A stretch of 64,000 nt of DNA from an uncultured Bacilli bacterium (GCA_934098395.1 CAKOOM010000004.1:88691-152690), one strand, 5' to 3'; shown: positions 34,436 through 43,401, numbered from the stretch's first letter. The notes: generated by a model not told the origin, from the sequence alone. Numbers and translations: made by a program.

Positions 34436-34458
34436 AAAAAAAGACTGTTACGTCTTTT
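34436..34458 (-). terminator. Terminator of the SpoVIF-like gene
   Basis: The stem AAAAGAC/GTCTTTT followed by a T-run of about seven on the minus strand, overlapping the stop codon. Confidence 0.85.
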
Positions 34459-34702
34459 AATCTATCATTTTATCAATGTTGTTTGGTACTTTATCATTTA
34501 CAACAGCATTAATTATTTTTTCTTCTTGTTCTTTGCTTACTGTTCTACCAGTCATTTGTGATAATGTCCCGATTACTTCCTTTAATGTTTTTTCATCTTT
34601 CATATTTCCGTTTTGTAATTTATTGGCTAATTTAATTATTGTATCTTTATCAACATTTGTCTTTTTTTCAACCTTTTTAAAAAAACTATCAGAAAATGCC
34701 AT
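34457..34702 (-). CDS. SpoVIF-like sporulation protein, 81 residues
   Basis: A small acidic/basic helical protein: FFKKVEKKTNVDKDTIIKLANKLQNGNMKDEKTLKEVIGTLSQMTGRTVSKEQEEKIINAVVND. The order of conserved patches (FF..(V/I)E.KT.V...I, N.KDE.T....I, G..VS.E.E..I) matches stage VI sporulation protein F, a coat-assembly protein of Bacillus. The family is short and the match is by eye, but the pattern is specific. It is a single gene with its own terminator. Confidence 0.65.
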   Translation of the reverse strand: MAFSDSFFKKVEKKTNVDKDTIIKLANKLQNGNMKDEKTLKEVIGTLSQMTGRTVSKEQEEKIINAVVNDKVPNNIDKMID

Positions 34703-34760
34703 TTTTCCTCCTTATGATATATTATATGTTAGTACTTAAAAAGATTGTTAGTTATTAAAA

Positions 34761-34787
34761 TAAAAAGATGAATAATGTCTTATTCAC
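34761..34787 (-). terminator. Terminator of der
   Basis: The stem GATGAATAA/TTATTCAC (34767-34787) with a 4-base loop and T-run on the minus strand, overlapping the der stop codon. Confidence 0.75.
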
Positions 34788-36090
34788 CATTTCTATTTTT
34801 AAATTCTATTTGTATTGGAGTTCCTTCAAGGTCAAAGGATTCTCTAATTTTATTTTCTAAATAACGTTCATAAGAGAAATGAACTAATCCTTTGCTATTT
34901 ACATTAAATACGAATTTTGGCGGTGTTATCCCTTTTTGAGATACAAAATATATTTTTAATCGTTTCCCTTTGTATGATGGCGGTTGATTTAATAATACAG
35001 CATCACGAATAACATCATTTAACACACTTGTCTTAATTTCTTTTTTACTGTTTTCATACACTTTTTTTATTTCTGGCATCAAAGTGTGAATTCTTTTTTT
35101 TGTTTTAGCCGATAAAAATACGATTGGAACATATGATAAGAACTGGAATTCATTGCGCATTATTTTAGTATATTCAGCAATAGTTTTATCTTTTACAGTA
35201 TCCCATTTGTTTACTACTAAAACTAATGGTTTTCCTGCTTCAAGGGCGTAACTAGCAATGTGCTTATCGTGTTCAATTATACCTTCTTCGGCATTAATTA
35301 CAACGACGCATACGTTACTTCTTTCAATAGCTTTCATAGCTCTAATAACGCTATATTTTTCAATATTTTCATAAATTTTTCCACTTTTTCTAATACCGGC
35401 AGTATCTATTATAACGTAGTCTTCTTTATCATATGTAAATGGAGTATCTACAGCATCTCTGGTAGTTCCGGCAACATTACTTACAATTGCTTTTTCTTCA
35501 TTAATTATAGCATTTACTAAACTACTTTTTCCTACGTTTGGTCTACCTATTACGCAAAATTTAATTTTATCATCTAATAAATTTGTTTCTTCTTGTTTTG
35601 GAAAATCTTTAGTAATTTCATCTAATAAATCAGAAATTCCAATATTATGTTCACCACTTATTGGAATTATGTTATCGAATCCTAATTCATAGTATGAATA
35701 TATATCATTTTTTCGTTTTTCATTGTCTATTTTATTAACAGCTAAAATAATTCTTTTGCTACTCTTTTTTAACATGTCTCTAATTGTAAAATCGTTAGCA
35801 TTCAATTCAGATTTTCCATCTAAAATAAATACGATCACATCTGCTTCATCAATGGCAAGTGAAGCTTGAATAATGATTTCTTTATTAAAATCGGAGTCAG
35901 ATATATCTATTCCTCCGGTATCTATTAAGTGAAATTTACAGTCGTTGTATACGACATCTCCATAGATTCTATCTCTGGTTACACCCGGAGTGTCTTCAAT
36001 AATTGATATTTTCTTGCCTACGAGTTTATTAAATATTGTAGATTTTCCTACATTTGGACGGCCTACTAAGGCAACAGTTGGTGTTTTCAT
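34780..36090 (-). CDS. der: Ribosome assembly GTPase Der (EngA)
   Basis: 436 residues with two tandem GTPase domains. Domain 1 has GRPNVGKS near residue 10, DTPGVTR and NKID. Domain 2 has GRPNVGKSS near 184, DTAGIR and NKWD. A KH-like C-terminal domain (about 350-436) follows. It acts in 50S subunit maturation. It lies 12 bp downstream of engB, so the two assembly GTPases share a transcript. Confidence 0.97.
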   Translation of the reverse strand: MKTPTVALVGRPNVGKSTIFNKLVGKKISIIEDTPGVTRDRIYGDVVYNDCKFHLIDTGGIDISDSDFNKEIIIQASLAIDEADVIVFILDGKSELNANDFTIRDMLKKSSKRIILAVNKIDNEKRKNDIYSYYELGFDNIIPISGEHNIGISDLLDEITKDFPKQEETNLLDDKIKFCVIGRPNVGKSSLVNAIINEEKAIVSNVAGTTRDAVDTPFTYDKEDYVIIDTAGIRKSGKIYENIEKYSVIRAMKAIERSNVCVVVINAEEGIIEHDKHIASYALEAGKPLVLVVNKWDTVKDKTIAEYTKIMRNEFQFLSYVPIVFLSAKTKKRIHTLMPEIKKVYENSKKEIKTSVLNDVIRDAVLLNQPPSYKGKRLKIYFVSQKGITPPKFVFNVNSKGLVHFSYERYLENKIRESFDLEGTPIQIEFKNRNGE

Positions 36091-36102
36091 AAGCTACCTC
36101 CT

Positions 36103-36690
36103 TTATTTTAATTCCAAGTGTTCAAGCATTTTATTATATACTTCTTGTTTTCCCATTTTAGTAATACTTGAGAAAAGAATTAAATCTTCTCTGCTTGCAT
36201 TTAGAGTTTTGGTAATTATATTTATTGACTTTTCATGATTATTTCTACTTAATTTATCAACCTTAGTACAAATAATGGTTACTGGTATTTGATAATATTT
36301 CAAGTAATTATACATCATTACATCATCTTCAGTTGGTTTATGTCTAAAATCAATTAACATAAATACCATCTTCATGTTTTTTCTTGATTCAAGGTAATCT
36401 TCCATTATTAAACCAAACTTATTTTTTAATTGTTTACTTACTTTTGCAAATCCATACCCAGGGGCATCTACTAAATAAAAATAATCATTTATTAAATAAA
36501 AATTTAACGTCTGAGTTTTTCCTGGCTTAGATGAGGTTCTCGCAAAGTTTTTTCTGTTTATCAATGTGTTAATAAAACTGCTTTTTCCAACATTAGAACG
36601 ACCTACTAAAAGAAACTCTTCTTTGTTATCTGTTGGAAATTGACTCTGTCGCACTGCAGATATAGTTAATTTCACATCTAAAATTTTCAC
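36103..36690 (-). CDS. engB: Ribosome biogenesis GTPase EngB (YsxC), GTG start
   Basis: 195 residues, the usual length, if translation begins at the GTG at 36690 seven bases after GGTGAT. The longer ATG reading at 36735 begins inside the promoter and is rejected. Motifs: G1 GRSNVGKSS, G3 DAPGYGFAKV, G4 CTKVDK and G5 FSSITK. It is needed for 50S assembly. The starts of the divergent genes are about 95 bp apart. Confidence 0.93.
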   Translation of the reverse strand: MKILDVKLTISAVRQSQFPTDNKEEFLLVGRSNVGKSSFINTLINRKNFARTSSKPGKTQTLNFYLINDYFYLVDAPGYGFAKVSKQLKNKFGLIMEDYLESRKNMKMVFMLIDFRHKPTEDDVMMYNYLKYYQIPVTIICTKVDKLSRNNHEKSINIITKTLNASREDLILFSSITKMGKQEVYNKMLEHLELK

Positions 36691-36706
36691 ACAAATCACC
36701 ATTTTC

Positions 36707-36735
36707 ATTATATAAAAAAAATGGTAATTAGTCAA
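36707..36735 (-). promoter_or_regulatory. Promoter of engB-der
   Basis: TTGACT (36730-36735), a 17-bp spacer and TATAAT (36707-36712) on the minus strand, one mismatch in all. Confidence 0.8.
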
Positions 36736-36786
36736 ATTATATGGTATATTTTGTACTTATTTGATAAAATATTAATTGTGATGTTT

Positions 36787-37677
36787 ATGAATGATTATTT
36801 TGATAAATGTAAATTATGTCCCCGAAATTGTCTTGTTAATAGAAATAATTATGAAATTGGTTTTTGTAAATCTGGTAATAAAATTAGAATTGCTAAAGCA
36901 TATTTACACATGTGGGAAGAACCATGTATTAGTGGATGTAATGGTTCTGGAACAATATTTTTTAGTGGCTGTAATTTGAGATGTTTGTTTTGCCAAAATT
37001 ATTATATAAGTGAACTTAATAATGGTAGGGAAATAAGTACTTTAGAATTTGCAAATATTTGTATTGATTTACAGAATAGGGGAGCTAATAATATTAATTT
37101 AGTTACTCCTACACATTATGTTCCTTTAATTATTGAGGGAATAAAGAAAGCTAAACAGCTTGGGTTAAATATCCCTATTGTATATAACTCTTCAGGATAT
37201 GAAAAAGTAGATACAATTAAATTATTAGAGGGAATAGTAGATGTATACTTACCTGATTTTAAGTATTTTGATAATATGTATGCCATGAAATATTCTAAGT
37301 GTAAAGATTATTTTGATTATACAGATAAGGCAATTGAGGAAATGTTTAGACAAAAACCAAAATGTATATTTGATGAAAAGGGAAATATTATATCAGGGGT
37401 TATTGTTAGACATTTAATTTTACCTGATAGAAAAGATGATAGTAAACAAGTATTAAAGCATTTGTTTTTGAAGTATAAAAATAATATTTTTTATAGTATT
37501 ATGAATCAATATACTCCAGTTAGAAAATGCATATATGAAGAATTAAATAAAAAGGTTTCTATGGATGATTATGATGAGGTAATTAATTATGCATGGGATA
37601 TGGGGATACGAAATGCTTTTGTACAAGAAGAGGGTACAGTTAGTGAGAGTTTTATTCCTGACTTTTGTGAAAAATAA
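36787..37677 (+). CDS. Radical SAM activase-like protein (PflA-like)
   Basis: 296 residues from the ATG at 36787 (upstream GTGATG). It carries an N-terminal Cys cluster (CKLCPRNCLVNR...GFCKSG) and the radical SAM motif CNLRCLFC near residue 70 that binds the 4Fe-4S cluster. The HMWEEPCISG segment and overall layout match the PflA-like family related to pyruvate formate-lyase activases, whose partner is often unknown. No glycyl radical enzyme is adjacent. It is a single gene, divergent from engB. Confidence 0.85.
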   Translation: MNDYFDKCKLCPRNCLVNRNNYEIGFCKSGNKIRIAKAYLHMWEEPCISGCNGSGTIFFSGCNLRCLFCQNYYISELNNGREISTLEFANICIDLQNRGANNINLVTPTHYVPLIIEGIKKAKQLGLNIPIVYNSSGYEKVDTIKLLEGIVDVYLPDFKYFDNMYAMKYSKCKDYFDYTDKAIEEMFRQKPKCIFDEKGNIISGVIVRHLILPDRKDDSKQVLKHLFLKYKNNIFYSIMNQYTPVRKCIYEELNKKVSMDDYDEVINYAWDMGIRNAFVQEEGTVSESFIPDFCEK

Positions 37678-37707
37678 AGAGCTTTCAATTTGATTGAAGG
37701 CTCTTTT
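37676..37707. terminator. Bidirectional terminator between the radical SAM gene and the zinc peptidase gene
   Basis: The long stem AAAGAGC...TTCAAT / ATTGAA...GCTCTTT with a 3-base loop and T-runs on both sides. Confidence 0.9.
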
Positions 37708-38401
37708 AATCATCATTTCTACTGAAAACAATTAATGCTAATCTCAATATTTGAAGTAGGGTAGATACTAGAGAAGCGACATAAGTAAATGCAGCAGCTA
37801 ATAGCATTGATTTTACTCCAGAATCTTCATCTTCAGTAACAATATTTAACTTATTAAGTTGTTTTTTTGCTCTAGACGAAGCATTAAATTCAACGGGTAG
37901 GGTAACTAATTGGAATAATAATATTACTAGTAGTAGATAAATACCAAATTTTGCTACACCAAGTAAATTAAATATTAATCCAATTACCACAACAAAATAA
38001 CCTATTTTAGTAGAAAAATTTGTGAATGGTACTAGAAAAGATCTTATTTTAAGAAAAATATATCCTTCTTTGTGTTGAATAGCGTGTCCACATTCATGAG
38101 CTGCAACAGATATAGATGCAATAGAAGTACCATCATAGATATCTTCAGATAAACTTACTGTCTTATTTTTTGGATTATAGTGATCAGTTAAATTTCCTGA
38201 TATTTTTTCTATTTTAACTTCTTTTAGCCCATTTTTATCAAGAATTTGTCTAGCAACTGATGCGCCAGTTATATTTTTTCTTGTATGTTCTATTCTATAT
38301 TTATTGTAATTACTAGTGACTATTATTTGTGCTATAGCTGTTATTAATAATCCTAAAAATGGTAATCCATAGTCTATAAATAAGTATTCATTATATCCCA
38401 T
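37706..38401 (-). CDS. YugP-like membrane zinc metallopeptidase
   Basis: 231 residues. A membrane helix at the N-terminus (about 9-27) and two or three more between 120 and 225 flank the zinc site VAAHECGHAIQH (HExxH-type) near residue 98. This is the neutral zinc metallopeptidase family 2 (YugP). Membrane quality control is the suspected role. The ATG overlaps the cysS stop by 1 bp, so it is co-transcribed with cysS. Confidence 0.88.
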   Translation of the reverse strand: MGYNEYLFIDYGLPFLGLLITAIAQIIVTSNYNKYRIEHTRKNITGASVARQILDKNGLKEVKIEKISGNLTDHYNPKNKTVSLSEDIYDGTSIASISVAAHECGHAIQHKEGYIFLKIRSFLVPFTNFSTKIGYFVVVIGLIFNLLGVAKFGIYLLLVILLFQLVTLPVEFNASSRAKKQLNKLNIVTEDEDSGVKSMLLAAAFTYVASLVSTLLQILRLALIVFSRNDD

Positions 38402-39804
38402 TATTTAATCACCTCGTATGTTGTACCCTCTCTAGTGTCTTTTAATATTATACCTTTTTCTAATAGTTCAGTTCTAATTGAATCTGCTAACTCATAATTT
38501 TTATTTTTTTTAGCTTCAGTCCTTTTTTCTATCATTTCATTAATATAAGAAACATCTTCTGCATTAGTTTTGTCTTCTTTTAACAAATCTAGAGATAATA
38601 CTTTATCAAATGATTCAATTAATTTGATCTTAGTAATATTTGAAATGTTACTTTTTATTACATCATATAATACTGTTAGAGCATTTGAGGTATTTAAATT
38701 ATCTTCAAGGGCTTGTTTAAATTTGTCATTATAACTATTAAAACTATCTTTATCAACAGGGTCTGTTGATTGAACTAATGATTTAATATTTTTAATTTTA
38801 TTTAATAACTTATTATAAGTGTTTTGAGCTATATCAAGAGATTCATAGGTAAAGACCAATTGTTTTTTATAGTGTGATTGTAAACATAATAGTCTATATG
38901 ATAATGGATTATATCCTTTACTTATCAAAAGGTCTACCGTCAAAAACTCTCCTTTTGACTTACTCATTTTTCCAGTTGAATCATTTAGATGTTCAGTGTG
39001 GACCCAATAATTACACCATTTTTTACCAATATAACTTTCTGTTTGTGCAATTTCATTGGTATGATGAGGAAAGATATTATCAACTCCTCCACAATGAATA
39101 TCTAATTCTTCACCAAGGTATTTTAAAGAGATACAAGAACATTCAATATGCCATCCTGGATAGCCTAGTCCCCACGGACTAACCCATTTCAATTCTTGAT
39201 CATCAAATTTAGACTTAGTAAACCATAAAACGAAGTCTGTTTTATTTCTTTTATTTTTATCTTCTTCAACATCATCTCTAGCACCAGTGATTAATTCCTC
39301 TTCGTTATGATTTGTTAATTGATAATAATCTGTTAATTTTGATGTATCAAAATATACATTTCCATTTGCTAAATAAGCATAGCCTTTTTCAATCAAAGAT
39401 TCAATCATTTTAATATACTCAGGTATTTGAGAAGTAGCTTTAACTACTGTTTTAGGCCAAGTTATATTTAATTTTTGACAATCTTCCATAAAACATTTAG
39501 TATAATAATCTGCTATTTCAAGAACTGATTTATGTTCTCTTTTGGCACCTTTTAACATTTTATCTTCGCCGGTATCAGCATCACTTGATAAATGTCCTAC
39601 ATCCGTTATATTCATAACTCTTTTTACATTATATCCGAGATAGTTTAAACTTTTTTCTAAGATATCCTCAGCTATATAAGTTCTTAAATTTCCTATGTGA
39701 GCGTAATGATACACAGTTGGACCACATGTATACATTGTAACTTCTTTTTCGTTATGCGGTTTAAATGTTTCGATTTTTTTAGTTAATGTGTTATATATTT
39801 TCAT
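38401..39804 (-). CDS. cysS: Cysteinyl-tRNA synthetase
   Basis: 467 residues, class I. Zinc Cys in MYTCGPTVYHYAHIGNLRTY (including the HIGH-type HIGN), second zinc-site residues in WHIECSCISLKYLG and HTNE, and KMSKS in TGKMSKSKGEFL. A complete enzyme. I looked for a T-box in the upstream region and found none; it has an ordinary promoter. Confidence 0.97.
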   Translation of the reverse strand: MKIYNTLTKKIETFKPHNEKEVTMYTCGPTVYHYAHIGNLRTYIAEDILEKSLNYLGYNVKRVMNITDVGHLSSDADTGEDKMLKGAKREHKSVLEIADYYTKCFMEDCQKLNITWPKTVVKATSQIPEYIKMIESLIEKGYAYLANGNVYFDTSKLTDYYQLTNHNEEELITGARDDVEEDKNKRNKTDFVLWFTKSKFDDQELKWVSPWGLGYPGWHIECSCISLKYLGEELDIHCGGVDNIFPHHTNEIAQTESYIGKKWCNYWVHTEHLNDSTGKMSKSKGEFLTVDLLISKGYNPLSYRLLCLQSHYKKQLVFTYESLDIAQNTYNKLLNKIKNIKSLVQSTDPVDKDSFNSYNDKFKQALEDNLNTSNALTVLYDVIKSNISNITKIKLIESFDKVLSLDLLKEDKTNAEDVSYINEMIEKRTEAKKNKNYELADSIRTELLEKGIILKDTREGTTYEVIK

Positions 39805-39832
39805 ATTATTATACCTCCGTTTTTATTACATT

Positions 39833-39861
39833 ATTATAACATTTATTATATTTTATGTAAA
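39833..39861 (-). promoter_or_regulatory. Promoter of cysS
   Basis: TTTACA (39856-39861), a 17-bp spacer and TATAAT (39833-39838) on the minus strand, 29 bp from the start codon. Confidence 0.75.
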
Positions 39862-39928
39862 TATTTTAAAATTATAAATAGACACTCATTTAATATTTGT
39901 ATTTTATGTGTAGATTTTTATGTTTTAA

Positions 39929-39957
39929 TTGATTTAATTTTATTTTAAAGATATACT
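39929..39957 (+). promoter_or_regulatory. Promoter of gmk
   Basis: TTGATT (39929-39934), a 17-bp spacer and TATACT (39952-39957), 16 bp upstream of the gmk ATG. Confidence 0.7.
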
Positions 39958-39973
39958 ATGAATAGGTGATTTT

Positions 39974-40531
39974 ATGAAAAAAGGGAAGTTTATTATTATT
40001 TCAGGACCTTCTGGGGCTGGTAAAGGAACTATTTGTGATAAATTGATTAAGGAACTTGATGCAGCTTATTCAATATCTTGTACAACGAGGAAGCCAAGAG
40101 AAGGAGAAATAAATGGAGTAGATTATTATTTTATAGGTACTGATGAATTTTTAAAGAAAATTGAAAACGGAGAATTTCTTGAATATAATAATTATAATGG
40201 AAATTATTATGGTACTTTGAAAAGTTCTGTTTTAGATAATATTAGTAACGGAAAAGATGTGTTCTTAGAAATAGATGTGAATGGAGCTCATAATGTTAAA
40301 AGAGTATTTGATGATGCATTACTTATATATATTGCACCTCCTTCAATTGAAATATTAAGAAACAGACTTATTGCAAGAAACACAGAAAGTATAGATACGA
40401 TTGAAAAACGTTTAAAAATAGCAGAAAAAGAATTAAAAGAAATTGATTTTTATGATTATGTTGTTGTTAACAATGACAAAAATGAAGCTGTTAAAGAAAT
40501 AAAAGCAATAATTTTGAAAGAAAATAATTAG
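39974..40531 (+). CDS. gmk: Guanylate kinase
   Basis: 185 residues. P-loop GPSGAGKGT at residues 9-17, GMP-binding STTRKPREGEINGVDYYF-type region (here CTTRKPREGEINGVDYYF) and LEIDVNGAHNVKR. It converts GMP to GDP. The ribosome site is AGGTGATTTT. It stands alone; the common rpoZ neighbour is not present. Confidence 0.96.
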   Translation: MKKGKFIIISGPSGAGKGTICDKLIKELDAAYSISCTTRKPREGEINGVDYYFIGTDEFLKKIENGEFLEYNNYNGNYYGTLKSSVLDNISNGKDVFLEIDVNGAHNVKRVFDDALLIYIAPPSIEILRNRLIARNTESIDTIEKRLKIAEKELKEIDFYDYVVVNNDKNEAVKEIKAIILKENN

Positions 40532-40539
40532 TGTATATT

Positions 40540-40572
40540 AAAACCAAGTAATTTTTTGTTACTTGGTTTTGT
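40540..40572. terminator. Bidirectional terminator between gmk and the Q/N-rich membrane protein gene
   Basis: A perfect 11-bp stem AAACCAAGTAA/TTACTTGGTTT with a short loop and T-rich tails on both strands. Confidence 0.9.
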
Positions 40573-40573
40573 T

Positions 40574-41548
40574 TTATTTACAAGTGAACCCTTCGGCTTT
40601 TAAATCTTTTACAACTTCATCATATGTATCATCTTGAACATAGCCACTTACTTCCATACCTGCTCTAGTTGCTTTCATTTCTATAATTACTTGATCATTA
40701 TCTGATTTTATATTAGTTTCAATACCTTCTTTTTGTTCAAATTCATCTTTAAAAGAATCAATAAATGTTTCTTTATAATCACCATATTTTCCTAAATCTA
40801 CGGTAATTGTTGCATTTAATTCATTAGCTTGATTACCTTTAAATTTTATAGTAAGATTAGTTTTCATATCCATACCCATAGATGAATCTGTCATAGTGCA
40901 ATTTAGTGTTTTTCCTCCCTTTATTAAGGTTGCATACACAATTGCCAAGATCGCAATGATGGCTACGACAGACACAATTATTAATATATTATTATTTTTT
41001 TTATGTTTTTGAATTTGTGTTGTGTCATTAGCTGATTGTTGCGATATTGAATTATCTTGAGTTAAATTTGGTTGTAAATTAATCGATTGTTCTGGTTGCG
41101 GATTATTTACTGATGGTTCAGGTTGAGGTATCATATTGGTTTGTTGTATTGGAGAAATTCCTTGGTTTTGTTGCATTTGATTGCTTGACATTGATGAATC
41201 AATATTTGACATGTTTGGTATTACATTTAGTGGTTGTGAATTATTCATTAATGGTTCAGGCTGAGGCGTTATGTTAGTTTGTTGTACCAAATGAATACCT
41301 TGATTTTGTTCCATTGAATTGGATAATAGCGATGAATCAACATTTTGTGCGTTTGGTATTGTATTTAGTGGCTGTGGGTTAACTGGTTGCGGATTAATCA
41401 TTTGATTATTTTCTTGTGTTTCGACATGTGGTGTAGATATTGGTGGTATTGGACCAAGGTTTTGTGGATTTGGTATTGGAGTTGATCCTGGGATACCATT
41501 ATTCATGCCACTAAATTGATTATTTAAATTATTATTTTCTTCGTTCAT
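40574..41548 (-). CDS. Membrane protein with Q/N/P-rich cytoplasmic tail and Cys-bounded outer domain
   Basis: 324 residues. Residues 1-180 are Asn/Gln/Pro-rich and disordered, including two 46-residue repeats. One membrane helix lies at about 187-209. The outer domain (about 212-324) runs from LNCTMTDSSMGMDMKTNLTI to the final GFTCK, with one Cys near each end, probably a disulfide. The C-terminal domain resembles that of the lipoprotein at 62705, which ends GYTCK. It may be a sensor or adhesion protein; the function is unknown. Confidence 0.7.
   Translation of the reverse strand: MNEENNNLNNQFSGMNNGIPGSTPIPNPQNLGPIPPISTPHVETQENNQMINPQPVNPQPLNTIPNAQNVDSSLLSNSMEQNQGIHLVQQTNITPQPEPLMNNSQPLNVIPNMSNIDSSMSSNQMQQNQGISPIQQTNMIPQPEPSVNNPQPEQSINLQPNLTQDNSISQQSANDTTQIQKHKKNNNILIIVSVVAIIAILAIVYATLIKGGKTLNCTMTDSSMGMDMKTNLTIKFKGNQANELNATITVDLGKYGDYKETFIDSFKDEFEQKEGIETNIKSDNDQVIIEMKATRAGMEVSGYVQDDTYDEVVKDLKAEGFTCK
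41099..41374 (-). repeat. Two tandem 46-residue repeats in the Q/N-rich tail
   Basis: Residues 59-104 and 105-150 of the preceding protein align closely: each has QPLN.IPN, DSS, SN.M.QNQGI, QQTN and PQPEP. This is a recent in-frame duplication of 138 bp. Confidence 0.85.
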
Positions 41549-41664
41549 TATTTTACTCCTTTATTATTAATTTGATTTTATCAAACAACTAAAATATTGT
41601 CAACAATCAAAAAGAATTGATTTAAATAAAAAGTGACAAAGAATTAATATTTATTTATTATAGA

Positions 41665-41693
41665 TTGTAATGTATTTTTTTAAATGATATAAT
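41665..41693 (+). promoter_or_regulatory. Promoter of the lipoprotein gene at 41724
   Basis: TTGTAA (41665-41670), a 17-bp spacer and TATAAT (41688-41693) with extended TGA. Confidence 0.75.
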
Positions 41694-41723
41694 TAAATAG
41701 AAATTTATAAAGGAGAGGCAATT

Positions 41724-42284
41724 ATGAAAAAGAAACTATTTGCTATTTTAGTATGTAGTGTTATGACTTTAAATTTGACTGGATGTGGCAATTCCAAGTC
41801 CGAAGAAATCAATAAAGATTTGCAAGAGGTTCAAGACAAATATGGTTGGGTTGAAAAAGAAATTGTTGATGTACTAGTTGCAAAATTTAATACAGAAGTA
41901 GTTGATAACAGTTCATTAAATCCGGCATCTATTGATTATTTAACCGAAAGTAATAATCAATATTGGTATGGATTAATTGATGGAATTTATTTAGTTGTTG
42001 TTCCAGAAAAATACGTAGGAGATAAAACAACTGAAATTGTTAATTATATGCTTTTGTATGTAGATAAAACTAGTGAATATAAATCAGATGCTAGTTCATA
42101 TGTTAAATACTTAATTAAAGCTAATAATAGTCAAATTACTGATTTAGAAATTGATACATTATTAGATGAAGCTAGAAATAAATCTAATTCTGGCAAAGCA
42201 GCGAATAATGGAAAAGGTATTTCAATTGGTTATACAGAAAATGATGAGGTATATCAATATCAAGTTTTAAGATTATATAAGTAA
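41724..42284 (+). CDS. Lipoprotein, 186 residues, unknown function
   Basis: Signal peptide with lipobox LTGC at residues 18-21 (MKKKLFAILVCSVMTLNLTGCGNSKSE). The mature protein is an acidic alpha/beta domain (WYGLIDGIYLVVVPEKYVG...VYQYQVLRLYK). I do not recognise the family. It has a strong promoter and an AAGGAGAGG ribosome site, and is followed by a PAP2 phosphatase gene after a 190-bp gap. Confidence 0.75.
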   Translation: MKKKLFAILVCSVMTLNLTGCGNSKSEEINKDLQEVQDKYGWVEKEIVDVLVAKFNTEVVDNSSLNPASIDYLTESNNQYWYGLIDGIYLVVVPEKYVGDKTTEIVNYMLLYVDKTSEYKSDASSYVKYLIKANNSQITDLEIDTLLDEARNKSNSGKAANNGKGISIGYTENDEVYQYQVLRLYK

Positions 42285-42369
42285 TTATAGGTGAATTTAT
42301 AATTCATAATATATTGTAAATTTACTACCATATGGTTATTACCAAGAGAAGGAAAATGTGGTATGGATA

Positions 42370-42444
42370 ATGGTGAAATTATTGGAATTTATAAAGAAAA
42401 ATTTTAAATTACTACTATTTTTCTATGTATTATATTATTTTTAG
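42370..42444 (+). pseudogene. Displaced N-terminal piece of the PAP2 phosphatase
   Basis: It reads MVKLLEFIKKNFKLLLFFYV and LYYF, then TAG. A -1 shift within the T-run at 42438-42442 joins it seamlessly to LAFAEDVFNKEIMQGD, the start of the PAP2 frame. Phe tRNA could slip from TTT to TTT just before the TAG. This is either a natural frameshift mutation, a programmed slip or a sequence error. Confidence 0.55.
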
Positions 42445-42476
42445 CTTTTGCTGAGGATGTATTTAACAAAGAAATT

Positions 42477-43022
42477 ATGCAAGGTGATGTAATAGGATAC
42501 GAATTTGTTTCTAGTTATATAATAAGTGATAAATTAACTCCGATTATAAAAATTGTTATAAATTTTGGTGGAGCAATAATTTTAGGGATTATTACTATTT
42601 TGATTTTAATATTAATTAAAAACAAAAGAATTGGTTTAAGTGTTTTAATTAATTTATGTAGTGTAACTGTACTCAATTTAGTTTTAAAATCAATTTTACA
42701 AAGGCCAAGACCTAACGAATATAGAATAATAAATGAGACTGGATATAGTTTTCCATCAGGTCATTCAATGATAAGTATGGCATTTTATGGATTTATAATT
42801 TATTTGATTTATAAAAACATTAAGAACAAATATTTAAAATGGATTAGCATTATTTTATTAAGTATTTTAATTTTAATGATAGGATTTAGTAGAATATATT
42901 TAGGAGTTCATTATGTTAGTGACGTGTTAGCTGGATTTTTGTTTTCTATTTCTTATTTAATTGTTTATATTAAAATTATAAATAAATGTTTATTTATAGA
43001 GGAGGGTTCTAATGAAAAATAA
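42477..43022 (+). CDS. PAP2-family phosphatase
   Basis: 181 residues from the internal ATG; the complete gene probably begins at 42370 with a frameshift. Membrane helices at about 25-47, 55-72, 98-112, 122-140 and 150-170. The PAP2 motifs are complete: KSILQRPRP (motif 1), FPSGHSM (motif 2) and SRIYLGVHYVSD (motif 3). It dephosphorylates lipid phosphates such as undecaprenyl pyrophosphate or phosphatidylglycerophosphate. It overlaps dgkA by 11 bp, and the two together suggest lipid-carrier recycling. Confidence 0.85.
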   Translation: MQGDVIGYEFVSSYIISDKLTPIIKIVINFGGAIILGIITILILILIKNKRIGLSVLINLCSVTVLNLVLKSILQRPRPNEYRIINETGYSFPSGHSMISMAFYGFIIYLIYKNIKNKYLKWISIILLSILILMIGFSRIYLGVHYVSDVLAGFLFSISYLIVYIKIINKCLFIEEGSNEK

Positions 43023-43401
43023 AGGAGAAAAATTTAAACATCAGACAAAAAAACTAATACATAGTTTTGGATATGCTTTTCAAGGATTATATAGTGCTTT
43101 TAAATCAGAGAGAAATATGAAAATACATATTGTTATAATGACACTTGTTATACTATTTGGCGTATTATTTAAAATATCATTATCAGAATGGTTTACATGT
43201 ATTATTCTCTTTGGGGTAGTAATATCTGGGGAATTATTTAATACAGCAATTGAAACTGTTGTAGATATGGTTAGTCCTAATATAAATGAAAAAGCTAAAC
43301 TTGCTAAAGACATATCAGCGGCTGGAGTATTAGTATTAGCTATTGGTGCTTTCATTATAGGTTTACTTATATTTATTCCCAAAATATTAAACTTTTTATA
43401 A
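43012..43401 (+). CDS. dgkA: Undecaprenol/diacylglycerol kinase, DgkA family
   Basis: 129 residues, three membrane helices. Conserved SFGYAFQGLYSAFKSERNMKIH at the N-terminus, catalytic GELFNTAIETVVD and KDISAAGVLV. In Gram-positive bacteria this small integral kinase phosphorylates undecaprenol. It is translationally coupled to the PAP2 gene, an opposing activity. Confidence 0.93.
   Translation: MKNKGEKFKHQTKKLIHSFGYAFQGLYSAFKSERNMKIHIVIMTLVILFGVLFKISLSEWFTCIILFGVVISGELFNTAIETVVDMVSPNINEKAKLAKDISAAGVLVLAIGAFIIGLLIFIPKILNFL

Noticed and set aside
39805..39900. A T-box leader before cysS
   Set aside because: The promoter lies 29 bp from the start codon, so there is no room for one.
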